From positions 1,054,001 through 1,118,000 of the forward strand of contig JAYJMM010000070.1 in assembly GCA_037349105.1 (NCBI GenBank): DNA of 64,000 bases. The letters are read 5' to 3'. The notes beneath the pieces were generated by a model. It was not told the DNA's origin. It saw only the letters and a list, made by a program, of their open reading frames with translations, and did no database searches. Shown here piece after piece: positions 50,101 through 60,700 of the stretch (position 1 is its first letter; every line of letters begins with the position of its first letter). A program made the position numbers and the translations under genes. Source of the DNA: Limnomonas spitsbergensis (lineage: Eukaryota > Chlorophyta > Chlorophyceae > Chlamydomonadales).

Positions 50101-51609
50101 GCCTGAACCCTGAACCCAAAGCCCTCACTTTTTTGCCACGAAAGAGACTGGTGCAGGCCTCTACAAAGAGAGCAGCGGTACGCTTGCTATCCTTTTGTGT
50201 CTCCCAGTGCCTCTACAAGGAGGGCAGCGGTACGCTTGCTATCCTTTGTGTCTCTCAGTGCCTCTACAAGGAGGGCAGCGGTACGCTTGCTATCCTTTGT
50301 GTCTCCCAGTGCCTCTACAAGGAGGGCAGCGGCACGCTTGCTATTCTTTTGTGTCTCCTGTCACCTCTGGGACTGGCTTTCGCTGTCCAACCTAGGAAGT
50401 AAGCCCTAAGCATTATTTCAACTGCCTTGGAGCTGACTGCTGATCCTTGTACGCTGCCACTCAGGCAACTGTTGAGGAGTCGAGGGCTTGCTAATATGTC
50501 CGTGATATAAGTATTGCTTTTTTTAATACTGTTGCCAATCTCTTGCACTCTTGTTTCATGGTGTCCCGTGCTCTCACCTGGATGTTGCTGTCCTGAGGCT
50601 GAACCCTATACCTTAAACCTTTATATACCCTTCTCCCCTCACCTGGATGTTGCTACCCGTTTGCAATTGGCAATTATACTATACTCAGCCCTAAATCCTT
50701 AAGCCTCATGTCCCTTGATCCTTTCATCCGTGTGTGTTTCTGCCCGCAGGCTGTTGGCGTTCACACCAAGGCTGGTTCTTGGGCCGCCTCTGAAGCTGAG
50801 GCCAAGCTGATTGAACAGCTCGTGGACGGTGACGAGAAGTGGGAGAAGACGGTGGCAGGCAAAGGCGACTGGATCAACCGGCCAGTGCAGCCCCCAGGCC
50901 TCAGCCGATCAGGTGGGCGAGCGGCGCTGAACGTGGCTGGATTGCATTGGTTATTGGTTGTAAGCGCACGGCCATGTCGCCACAGCCATCGAAGCAAGCC
51001 CCAGTGCACTGGATTTGTTCGCTTGTGTTTTGAAGGAGTCTTATTGTTCATGTTTAGGGTTCCGGGTTCGCCCCGCGTGGGGGTGGTAACAATATATTTT
51101 CGTTATCAGGGGTTCAGCCCTCTGGGTTTTAAAGGGACATTTTTATTTTTCGATATGCAGTGCAGGACCTGCATGAAGCTCTGAAGCTTTTCTTCAAATG
51201 GGACCGCCACATAGCTCATTTTCGTTTGCCTCAGCTGCACTGCACCTGGCTTGTGGGCTCAGTTTCCGCAGGCTGCCAACGAAGCATCAATTGGATGTAG
51301 CTCATTGACAAATACAAGTTATGTTCTCCCCCCTTTGTGTGAGCGCTGCCTCATGGCCTCAATGTGCTGCCTTATGCCCTCATTGCAAGAGCACTGCCTT
51401 ATGCGCTTGCTGTGCTGCTGCCTAAGAGCGCTGCCTTATGCCCCCGTTGTGCTGATGCCTTATGCCCTTATTGTGCTGCTGCCTGACCTCCGTTGTGCTG
51501 ATGCTCAGGTGTCATGGAGATGGCTGTGTCCATGGTGGAGTTGCGCAGGCGGAAGCAGGCAGGGGGAGCCGCTGCGGATTCAGCGAAAAAGACGCCTCTG
51601 ACGGTGTAG
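44148..51609 (+). CDS. accA: Plastid acetyl-CoA carboxylase carboxyltransferase alpha (9 exons, 520 aa)
   Basis: Exons 44148-44504, 44776-44850, 45381-45608, 46912-47067, 47562-47768, 48497-48645, 49639-49765, 50750-50912 and 51509-51609 join in phase to 521 codons with TAG. With the beta subunit this protein forms the carboxyltransferase of heteromeric ACCase, moving carboxyl from biotin-carrier protein to acetyl-CoA to give malonyl-CoA for plastid fatty acid synthesis. The first ~60 residues are Arg/Ser/Ala-rich and look like a transit peptide. The core shows [88 protein letters not shown] and [14 protein letters not shown] (oxyanion and CoA region). The C-terminal extension ([14 protein letters not shown]) is plant/algal-like. 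Exon 6 ends within a codon at GAGAA|GTAGGT, skipping a TAG. Introns 3, 5 and 7 carry tandem copies of their own donors. Introns 4 and 8 carry pyrimidine-rich repeats before the acceptors. Confidence 0.95.
45582..45800 (+). repeat. Degenerate donor copies in carboxyltransferase intron 3
   Basis: Exon 3 ends GGGCGCAACACAAAG|GTAAAGGCTC. Downstream, GGGTGCAACACCAGG|GTCAATGCTTG (about 45700) and GGGCAACACCAAG|GTAGGCGCTTG (about 45745) repeat the junction, each preceded by AAGCAGAAGGCAACAGA-like sequence that echoes the exon words GGGCAGCAGAAGGGG. Confidence 0.8.
46660..46911 (+). repeat. Pyrimidine-rich array before the exon-4 acceptor
   Basis: Units like AAGCTGTCCTGCTCCTCTCC plus NCCCGCATCAAAG repeat about five times with drift and end at the acceptor of carboxyltransferase exon 4 (46911). 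The last unit supplies the functional polypyrimidine tract. Confidence 0.8.
47755..48305 (+). repeat. Eight copies of the exon-5 donor in carboxyltransferase intron 5
   Basis: The true junction is GCAGCTGGGCAG|GTGAATGGAGGG (47768). GCTGGGCAG|GTGAAGAGAGGG-type copies follow near 47820, 47880, 47940, 48018, 48160, 48225 and 48284. Four of them keep CAG|GT; the others read CAAGT, CTGTT or CAGTT. Spacing is mostly about 60 bases. Confidence 0.9.
49730..50395 (+). repeat. Two nested arrays copied from the exon-7 end in intron 7
   Basis: A ~120-bp unit starting in exon 7 (GACTGGCGGAGTGCGATTGC) recurs at about 49857 and 49977 as GACTGGCAGAGT..., each with CTTTGACT(T/A)(T/C)TGCAA-like and CTGGCCTRAACC stretches after it. 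Further on, a ~60-bp unit with AGGGCAGCGGTACGCTTGCTATCC (echo of the donor GAGAGGGCAGCG|GTGCGTGCT) occurs about four times at 50168-50345. Confidence 0.85.
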
Positions 51610-53082
51610 ATGTGCAGCATGGGAATCACGCTTATTGCTGGGGCCTGCGAGGGCTTCTTAGAGAGCCATTTGGGATTGGGAATATTATTCCTTCATAGCA
51701 CGTATGGCCGGGATTCCTAGATTTATTGCGAATAGTGATGTCGTTATGTCACTCAAGAAAAAGGAACGGTGTGTGCTTGGCTGGGAATGGTTGCCGCCAC
51801 ACGGCCTTGTTCCTTTGTCGGTGGCACCTCTCCTGTTTTTGATCAGTAACGAGGACAACGGTGGCTCATGAACGATATGACGTGGCCACTTTCAAAAATC
51901 TGGCAATGGCGGCTGAAAGATTTGACATTTCGTAGGCGGTCCTCGCTTAAGGCTGTTATGCATTACTCATGCCTGACCGGCCCAACAGCCGGGGCTTGTT
52001 TTTTTTGTAAGAAAAATGAACAGGGCCAAGTCTTATGCGCTTGCTGGCGCCTAACCACCCTATGGACTGTCCTTTATTTTGAAGTCAGCCCGTTCTCACC
52101 CTCCAGCCTTATGCCCCCTTGTTTTTTCAAGATGAACCTTAGCTCACCCATTTCGATACATAAGGATCAGCTCTGGGTTCAGCTCAAAAGGCACCAACCA
52201 TGGGGACTAAATTGGGTGAAATTCTACAACAGTATCTGTCACAGATGGCCGACTGGAGCTCGAGCCTCGCAACGCACGAAAATAGCCCCTGAACCTTCTC
52301 TATAAACCTCAGGTCCCCTCCCCCCGATCCTTAACCTAAGAGATCTTTGGTACCCTCCTAGGTACCCTCCCCCAAACCTTGGCCTTTGAGGTCTCCTGCC
52401 CCCTCCCCCAAACCTTGGCCTTTGAGGTCTCCTGCCCCCTCCCCCAAACCTTGGCCTTTGAGGTCTCCTGCCCCCTCCCCCAATCCTTTACCAAAGCGGT
52501 CTCCTGTCCCCTTCCCCATCTTTCACAAAATAGGACTCCTGCCCCGTCCCATGTCCCCTTCCCTGTCCCCTAGCCCGTCCCCTCCCCTCCCCTGTCCCCT
52601 CTCCCAATTCTTCACTAAAGAGCCCTGAGTTTCCTAACAGACTCTTTGTTTGCCGACGTGGCCGAGCTTTATATTTCAGCAGGACCCAGAGGTATAACGT
52701 CATTAACTGGAAAGGTCTCCTGTCCCCTACTCCCCTCACCCAACCCTGCAGTATATGATTGAAGAGGTCTCCAGTCCCCTGTCGCGTCCCTTCCCACCAG
52801 TCTCCTCCCCTGGCCTATCCCCTCTCCCGTTCCGTCCCCCGCCGATCTCTTGCCCAGGCTTTGCGATTGTAGTGCTAACAAGCCAAGTATGGATCGATGG
52901 ATCTCATGGAAGGTGCGTTGGATATCATCCTTTGATTTCACGTTGTTGAAGGCGGTATCCAACATTTGTATTAAGTGTTAGTTTTTTCAGTATCTTCTCC
53001 TTGAATTAGTTTTATAAAATGTCTGAATCCGCTGATTATCTATCATACCGGCTGCGTGTGCCTGCCTACCTCCCCGCACCAG
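51610..53082. other. Intergenic/upstream region with pyrimidine-rich repeats
   Basis: After the carboxyltransferase stop there is about 700 bp without signal (an open frame at 51868-52305 has no motif). At 52330-52500 a ~35-bp unit CCCAAACCTTGGCCTTTGAG GTCTCCTGCCCCCT repeats four times, with relatives to 52840. By analogy with other introns here these could be acceptor-side intronic repeats of the next gene. Confidence 0.5.
52645..52702 (+). repeat. LINE-type 3' module, inverted relative to copies at 53293 and 53459
   Basis: TTTGTTTGCCGACGTGGCCG through CCAGAGGTATAACGTCA matches, in reverse complement, 53459-53514 (only small changes) and, less well, 53293-53340. The conserved part GCCCAGAGGTGTAACGTCA is the 3' module of the LINE copies at 36240-37745. 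Confidence 0.8.
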
Positions 53083-54027
53083 GGGGCAAACCGGCTTCAA
53101 TGCTTTCCTGATCACTCTTGACACCACCGCGGTTCCTACTGGATGGGAGCTGACCATCCCCAAGGAGCCGTACACTGGCTACATGGCTCATGCTGAGTGG
53201 GGCATAGAGGTAAGACCAGACAGGGAGCAGAAGGCTTAGACAGGATATTCTCAGTCAGACATAAATTCTTGTATTTCAGGTAGCAGTGTCAATGACGTTA
53301 CACCTCTGGGCCCTGCTCAAAAAGGCTCGGCCGCGTGGGCGCCTAACTTAAGGGTAATTCAGGTAGCAGTGTAAGTAAGACAACTTGATGATCCCAGGCA
53401 TCAAGATCCAGACTTGCATTGCTTCCCTGCTCGCAAGTGTCTACACTAAGCAGGTTTATGACGTTACACCTCTGGGCCATGCTAAAAAGAAGCTCGGCCA
53501 CGTCGGCAAACAAAAAGTCAGCTAGGACAGTTAAGGGAGAAGGCACTAGAGGAAAGGAAGGTTAGCGAGGTCACCCACCAAACAACAACACCAATAACAC
53601 AAAGGTCAGGCAAAACGTATCTCCTACCCCTGAAGAGACTGGCCTTCAAAAAGTGCAAGTACAAGTAGCACAAAACCAGGGCCTCCCACCCCTACCTGCG
53701 CGCTCTCCAACGTCCTGTCTGGTTGGGAGGAATTAGGCTAGAGGGGAAAGACAGAGGCACTAAGCAGGTGAAGACCCCATATAAGCTAATCATCAGCTTT
53801 TACATGATTTGCTTGGAAATCTTTTCTCCATCCGCAGCTACTTTCCTTTTTAGGCAACACAGTCAGTGCAGTCAACAAGGGGCAGCCGGGCAGTCACAGC
53901 GACAGCTGGGATTCAGGCACCCAGCTCAGACAAGGAGTGTAACCTCAGCTCCATCGTGTGGGGGGTTGTGTCTGACCACACCGATAGTAAGCCCTGCGCC
54001 ATCAGCATCAACGGCGGCATCTGCTAG
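53083..54027 (+). CDS. 3' exons of an unrecognised, possibly secreted protein
   Basis: Exon 53083-53209 (after CACCAG, donor GAG|GTAAGA) has the frame TGFNAFLITLDTTAVPTGWE then LTIPKEPYTGYMAHAEWGIE. Exon 53854-54027 follows TTTTTAG and ends SDKECNLSSIVWGVVSDHTD, SKPCAISINGGIC and TAG. The aromatic/Thr-rich beta-like sequence and three Cys near the C-terminus resemble extracellular or carbohydrate-binding domains, but I do not recognise the family. The first third of the last exon is uncertain: an alternative acceptor at 53836 gives a different frame that stops early. 5' exons are not found. The intron between the two exons contains two LINE 3' modules. Confidence 0.4.
53293..53514 (-). repeat. 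Two LINE-type 3' modules, minus orientation
   Basis: TGACGTTACACCTCTGGGCC begins at 53293 and again at 53459, each followed by an A-rich stretch and GCTCGGCC(G/A)CGT. Both lie in the intron between the two exons of the gene ending at 54027. Confidence 0.8.
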
Positions 54028-54411
54028 CTCAAGTACGACGAGGATATGATCCCTCTTGCAGGCCAAGGAAAGAATGACCCCTGCCCAGTTATTTCTCTTC
54101 TGCTCACCGGTATAGTGTAATGTGTATGCACTGAGTGGAAGACCAAGCACTAGTTATCCTGAATGAATGATTTTGTTTCGATTTTGTTGTTATTTATTAT
54201 CTTAATTTAAGATCCTTATGTTGACGTGTTAGGAAGCTGATGTCTTGGACTTGCCAGTTGTCATGGGGTAATAAACCCCTACTTTATACCATCCCCTGGA
54301 GTGAACGGGACTAAAATCCTCAGGACCAAATATTTGAAGTGCCACGCTGGAAAGCCAGCTGGACATAGACTGGTTACTTTCCTTTGCATTGCGCCTTCGA
54401 ATTTCGCGTGT
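54028..54411. other. No gene seen
   Basis: Probable 3' UTR and AT-rich spacer before the terminal-inverted-repeat element. Confidence 0.4.
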
Positions 54412-54821
54412 ACCGTAGAACCAAACAGGGTTCGTGCCCCCCAGATTTTGCAAATCGTCCGCGCAGGCAAATAACTAAATAAGCCATGAGTCCGCGCAGC
54501 GCATTTACCGCGCAGCAGCCAATTTGAGCATTTTTCTTTCTTTCTGAGTGCGCAGCTCATAAGATCTTGTTCATACAGGTCCGCGCAGCTACCATAAAAC
54601 AACTTCGTGCAGGGCAGATAGCCACTACGTCAACACAATCAAAAGCATTGGTGTCAAACTTGTTACCTTTGCCCAGTCGTTAGTCGACGTCCCCCCCCCC
54701 TATTTTTTTTCTGGCATGTGACTACCAAGTTTGCGCAGCGGGGATTTTTGAATCTCCTGACTTGCTGTTCACGCAACCCAGAAATTATTAATTAAAGGCG
54801 AAGTGAAACCGGTTCTTCGGT
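54412..54821. mobile_element. Short terminal-inverted-repeat element, copy 2
   Basis: Starts ACCGTAGAACC and ends GAAACCGGTTCTTCGGT. The interior aligns by eye with 9668-10163: TTTTGCAAATCGTCCGCGCAGG versus the same words near 9715, then TCCGCGCAGC, TGAGTGCGCAGC, GATCTTGTT/GATCTTATT, GTCCGCGCAGCTAC and AACTTCGTGCAGGGCA. It is non-autonomous. Confidence 0.75.
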
Positions 54822-55398
54822 TTAATTAATTTACCTTTCTAACTACAAAAACATGGGGGCGCTCGGCCGAGGCCCGAGTCGAGGCTGGCTCACTGTGATC
54901 GCGCGACCATAAAGGCTGCCTGGGACTAGCCCCCTGATTTATATTTCCTCAGATCCTGCCTCAGATCAATATTTGTTTTCAAAGCGACTGGCACTTCATA
55001 AAAAAATTCCGTCATTGATAATGGATTCATTTTTAAAACCGCGAATGTAATACCGGTATAACGGTATGTGTAACTTAATTGGTGCAATTTATGCAATCCG
55101 CGTCATCCCCAAGACGAGGCAACAGGTCTAGGAAGTGGCTGATGAGCCAAATGTCTTGGTTTCAATACTGTTACAGTACCTGTACCATCCAGAAAAAAAT
55201 CTTCGAATAAATGTGTGCATGTCAACATATTAGATCATGTTGCTGCAGAAGCCCAACATTGCATGGGTTCACATTGACCTTCAGTCATTACGCAAATCGC
55301 GTTGGGGATATGAGACCTGGTAAGATCCGGGAGAGGATCGCACACACATCAAAACAATATGTGAGGATTCTGATCACGCCATCGCAGAGCACCGTCGT
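54822..55398. other. Upstream region of the WW gene, nothing specific
   Basis: AT-rich; no repeat or RNA gene recognised. Confidence 0.4.
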
Positions 55399-57072
55399 TT
55401 GAACCCTAAGCTACCCTACAAATGGCTACAAATGGCTCCGAAGGACGAACCCGCTTTTCAAGAGCGAGTAACGTATTTGAACTTACAGATCTCCCGTCCT
55501 CTCTCATCCCCGGCCTCTCTCCCACATTCCTCAAACATAGTCTCTAGATCGAGTAGAGGATGCTTCAAAACAGTCGGCTCTAAACTGCCTCACATGCCTG
55601 CGCCAAGCAGGGTGGCACCTCCTCCGTCACCGCACCCTTCCTTATCGCATCAGCAGGCCGCGCAGCAGCGGACTCCCGCATTCCTCTTCAGGAGATTCCT
55701 GGGGCCCGCCATATGCTTGCTCCTGACCCTGCGTATCTGCTGGTACTTCCTCCAGCCCGACATCGCTAACAGATCGACCAACATAAGCCCTTATTATTAC
55801 TACTACAATGAAGCCACGGGCCAGGTGCAGTGGGAGGATCCGGGAGACGTGCCATTCGAAGAGGACACGGGCGAGAGATTTTGGTTGCTGGCTGACGGAT
55901 CCCGAACAGTCGAGGATCCGAGTCGATGGAAATATGCATGGTGAGCAACCTGTGCTGCTGACAATTGCAAGGTGGCATGGGCCTGCATGTGCATAGCTGG
56001 TGTAAGGCACAGTCATGTACAGTCATGCATGAAGAGCCGAGGACCCCAGTTGGTGGAAATATGCATGGTGAGGAGCGCGGCCCTCTGCCCTTGCGTCATG
56101 ACATGGGAAGGCGCGATGAGCCTGAATGGGTGCTTGTCATGCTGCGGATTAAGGGCATAGTCATGGACATTTATGCATGAACTGTCGAGGATCCCAGTCA
56201 TTGGAAATATTCATGGTGAGCAATCTGTCCTGTTGGCCTGATGACACGACATGGCAATGTGGCATGTGTGCATGGTGTGGACATGCAGCGGGTGTAGGAC
56301 ACAGTCACGCACGGGCTGCATGGCATGTGCAAGGGCATAAGTGCTGAAGTGCTGGGCATGGCCGCCCATGAGTTGCATAGCTTCATCATGACACCGGTAG
56401 TGCATTAAACCCATAAATATCATGTTAGGATGTATGGATTAAGAAACCACCCGTTCCGCTGCGGCACTGGATTGGCTTCCGGGCATCATGGCTGCTGGTA
56501 GAGCTTGCTGCAGGGGCTTGCAAGCCTCTGCTGCATCATACATCTACTGCCTCTTTCAACTGGCAGACTGACATATTGTCATTTCCCTCAGTTACTACTT
56601 ACTACCTATCAAGCTGCCTGGCCCTGGCGGAAAGGCTATCGGGTAGATGCAAAGTTAGGCTGAAGCAGGAATCCAGTTCAAGCATTTGCACTCTTTGGCA
56701 TGCGTCATCACAGAAACCCCCCATGAACCCTAGCTTGAACCCTGTCTGTTTATACTGCCTGGTCCTCTCAGAAAGGCTTGGGGAGAATGCACAGATAATA
56801 TAGCAACGACTCTTGACAGCTTCCCAGACCCCTTGTGCTCACACAATGACATGACAAGATTGACATGACACACATTGTGGTCTTTCTCCCACTGCCATAC
56901 CCTCCCCTTCACACCATGCTTTGCTGCCCGCTTTTTACCGCCTCCCAGGATTGAACAGTACAGTACAGAGCTGAGTCGACCGTACTTCTACAACCAGGAG
57001 ACGCGGGAGTCGGTTTGGGAACGGCCTTTCGACTTATCATGGCGGCGGATATCGGTCAAGGAGGATGAGTAG
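55399..57072 (+). CDS. WW-domain protein (2 exons, 221 aa)
   Basis: Exon 55399-55940 and exon 56949-57072 join in phase to 222 codons with TAG. The N-terminal half is Ser/Pro-rich, with a hydrophobic stretch near residues 98-115 (GPAICLLLTLRICWYFL) that may be a membrane anchor or a badly predicted intron. The C-terminal half holds two WW-like segments: PYYYYYNEATGQVQWEDP (about 132-149) and PYFYNQETRESVWERPFD (about 194-211). WW modules bind proline-rich ligands. A third Trp cluster (RFWLLADGS...EDPSRWKYAW) spans the exon junction. The Met at 55399 is the first in frame; Met12 is an alternative. Two copies of the exon-1 end and donor lie inside the intron. Confidence 0.6.
55905..56215 (+). 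repeat. Three copies of the WW-gene exon end with its donor
   Basis: The junction GAGGATCC-x-AGTCGATGGAAATATGCATG|GTGAGC (donor after 55940) is repeated as TGGTGGAAATATGCATG|GTGAGG (after 56067) and CATTGGAAATATTCATG|GTGAGC (after 56215). Each includes about 35 bases of exon and a perfect GTGAG. Confidence 0.9.
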
Positions 57073-57719
57073 GAGGATAACAGCAGGAGGTTTATGGTTT
57101 AAGTAAAAGCAGATGATATGTCTGTTCAGGTGTTGATCCTGTCCAGGATATAGCTACATTTAGGGTTTTGTTGGGCCTGTTGGCAGGAGGGATTTCATTC
57201 GCGATGGGCTGTGCACGTGTATTGGACATAGTGCGCGGTACTGCCAGCTGCGCCCTAGAATTTCAGCATGCTAGCGGCAGATGCTAGGTTTAGGAGCCCC
57301 AAGGCGTGTTGTGTGCTGTGGTTTTACCAACTGTATTTTTCTGTTCTTTCAGGGCTGTGCTTTTCAGGACTACGGTCTGTTGACAAAGCATCCCAGGGCG
57401 CAGGTTGGCGCAGGCAGGAGCTGTTAATACCAGCCACGATGGGTTGAAATTTGAATATGTGCAAATGCTGGCGGCTTGTCCATGATGCTAGGGGCCAGAT
57501 AGCTTTTCCAGGCCAAAGCATGTCATCTGAACGTGGATGTTGTTCCCCCAAGGATTTGAAGTATTACGGTTATGTACAAATTCCACCCAATATCTTGAAA
57601 ACGAGGCATCATAATACTTTTTGAGCTGGTGTGACACCATTTGCCTATGGCTTTGAGCTGGACCCAGAGGTGTCGAGTCATAAATTCACGGCAAGGTAAT
57701 TCACCGTACCTATCCGTGA
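57073..57719. other. Spacer between WW gene and retroelement
   Basis: WW-gene 3' UTR at the left. A short match GACCCAGAGGTGTCGAGTCA at 57660 resembles the LINE 3' module. No gene. Confidence 0.4.
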
Positions 57720-60700
57720 TGTCACAGTATATTACCGTATACGTGACAGAACCGTTTAGACCGCAGTTAGCGGCCTCGGGGACTCCGCAGCTTCTCTGCG
57801 GAGTCTACGGATTTGAACTGAGACCTAGAAACCCGCTTACGCCGGTTGATTTGACAGATTGTACCGTATTCTGAATTGGGCCTGCCGGGTCCCTGTATCC
57901 CGGCAGTTGCCTAGGCTAACTACTTCGTCCCTTTCTAAAGGACAGACCTCTTATGTAACAAGCTCCGGCCGGCATCCAATGCATGAGGCCTGAGGTGTTC
58001 ATAACGTCAGTACCTATATCAAGTCAAGACTAGCTCCGCCTCAGCTGAACTACCTGGAGACAAGTACCTCAGTAGTGAACCGAGACCCTGCCGAAGAAGA
58101 AGTACGCAGTCAACCTCCCGGCTACCTCACCGCGTGTTGCGCGGTAAGTGCCCTTAACATAGCCCAGCTGGATCGCGCCCAGACGGCCAGAAGGCCTACG
58201 CTACCATACGTCTATTGCTATACATACAAATATCCAGCTCTACTGCTTAACTCGCTGAGCACTCGCAGCCAGTGAAGAGTCACTGAGCCTGCCCGTAGGC
58301 GTCCGTCACTGCCGTGAGGAAAGAAGTCCGCCACGGACCTGAAGCGCACATCGCGTGTCCTTTAGAAAGGGACGAAGTGGATTTAGCCTGATCAGCTTGA
58401 TTCGCCAATTCCTGCTAAAGGTGCTTGTGCAGCGGAATTGGAATTTTGTTTGCATGCAAACGACCTTGGACAGCGTTTGAACTGCACTTTGCTGTGGTAA
58501 TCTCCAGAGAGAGATTGCCAAGTTAAACCCTGAGAATCGCTGAGTGTGGCAGCTTAGTGTTGAGTCCAGGAGAGGCTTGAAGATCTGGCTGTGGATTTAA
58601 ACACCCAGCAGATAATTACCTGTGTGACTGCAGATTGTGATCAGGTGGATCCAATCTTTCATCATTGACAGAAGTGAACTTGTGGATAGAACATCCAAGT
58701 TTGAAATCTTGTGGGTGTACCAAAGGATCCCCGCAGGGACGCAGAGCTGAGCGGACACTACGCAAGAGGCTACATCCACGCAGGGCGTGTGACATCCACG
58801 CAGGACGTGAGACATCTAGAAGCAGCCCAGCCAGCAAGGTGGGAAGAACTGAAAAGGCGAAGGAGGATTCCGCCAGATTGAAATTAGTGAGCAGAAAAGC
58901 AGGAAGGCAAGGCCTATCCTGCATATTGCTGTACCTGCCATCCGATCTTGGCTCGCAAGCCCTCACCAGATTGCAGTAGGAACAAGGGGGCAGAAGCCTA
59001 AAGTTAGCAGATCCTGTAGGGGGTGTCGCCAGCACGCTTGCAGGACCGTGCGGTTCGTAAATTGCCTGTAGGAATGACAGACGTAGATCTAAATCCCGAT
59101 AGGCACCAGCACCCTGACGCCCAACGGAGAAGTGGGCGTCTGAGGGGGCTGGAGCCGGGTGTAAACCCGATGGAAGCTAGTGATGAGCTGGCTGCAGAAG
59201 CCCTGTTGGTGGCGGCGAAGCTGGCAGGGCCAGTGGGACCGCCCGCAGGAGACAGCAAGGTGCCAGAACCGGGCCGCGTACCGCCCAGAGAGGCAGGGGC
59301 GCAGGCAGACGGCTCAGCACTAGTGTCGCACAAAGGGATCAGCCGAGGTGGGCGAGTGCCCCAATCAACCCTGGATATTCCAAGGCAAGGCCTGGAATAT
59401 GCGCAGTGGTTGAGACAGGGAGGAAGAACCCCTGAGCTGACATTGGACCCGGCCGTTGAGGTGTCGCAGACCAGTGGCGCAAATCGGGACAGTGGTCCAG
59501 AAGGCGCACCAGAGCAGGACTTGCCCAGTGGGGCAGGGGCCGTGCAACGAGTCAAGAACGAGCCCGATCACGGTGATCAAGGGGCAGGCACCTCGGCAGC
59601 CCCAGAGGGGGCAGCAGAGTGCGGAAGAGCAAGAGACCTAGGCAGTGGGCCAGAATACGCGACGCAGAAGAGGCTAATGAGAGTGGCAAGTGCTGCGCAG
59701 TGCGTTAAAAAGGAGAACGGGACGATGCCCCGTGGTGGAAGTCAGGTGATCAGGAAACCTGCAGATCTGCAGGCGGTGGGTGGAGCACAAGCCGCCACTG
59801 CGGAATGGCCCCCAGTAAAAAGGAAGGAGGATCTGGCTCAGCCAAGAGGGTGGAACAGGCTAGGGCAGTGGGCCACTGGAGTGTGGAAAAGTGTGTGTGA
59901 CGCAGAGCAGGCGGGGTTAAGCAGTCTGGCTGTGCCCCAGCAGCGCGCACCCTTGGAGGCATTGACCAGGTGTATGGAGCAGCCAGGTAATCAGGTGTCC
60001 CCCAACGGCTGGTCCATGTTTGACATCCTCAGCAGTGACAGTGAGCCAAGTCCCAGGCACCTGATCAACTGTATTACGGCAGAGAGTGCCGGCCCACCCA
60101 GGCAGGATAGCCTGGTAGCTAGCGAGCAGCTGCACCTGATCAACTGTATTACGGCAGAGAGTGCCGGCCCACCCAGGCAGGATAGCCCGGTAGCTAGCGA
60201 GCAGCTGCACCTGATCAACTGTGTTCCGATAGGGAATGCTTTTTCACCCAAACCAGTGACCGGTGGCTGCGAGCCAAGCCAACTGCAGGTGCAGGCGTCA
60301 CGGCTATGTTTGCAGAAGGAGGCAGTTCCTGTGACACCTGTAGGGATCGGTGGCTCCGAGCCAAGCCAACTGCAGGTGCAGGCGTCACGGCTGTGTTTGC
60401 AGAGAAAGGCAGTTCCTGTGACACCTGTAGGGATCGGTGGCTGTGAGCCAGACCAACTGCAGGTGCAGGCATCACGGCTGTGTTTGCAGAAGGAGGCAGT
60501 TCCTCTGAAAACTGTGGTGGCCGGTGGCTGTGAGCCAGGCCAACTGCAGGTGCAGGCGTCACGGCTGTGTTTGCAGATGGAGGCAGTTCCTGTGACACCT
60601 GTAGGGATCGGTGGCTGTGAGCCAGGTCAACTGCAGGTGCATGCGTCACGGCTGTTTTTGCCGAGGGAGGCAGCCCATGTGACACCTGTGGCGGCCGCTG

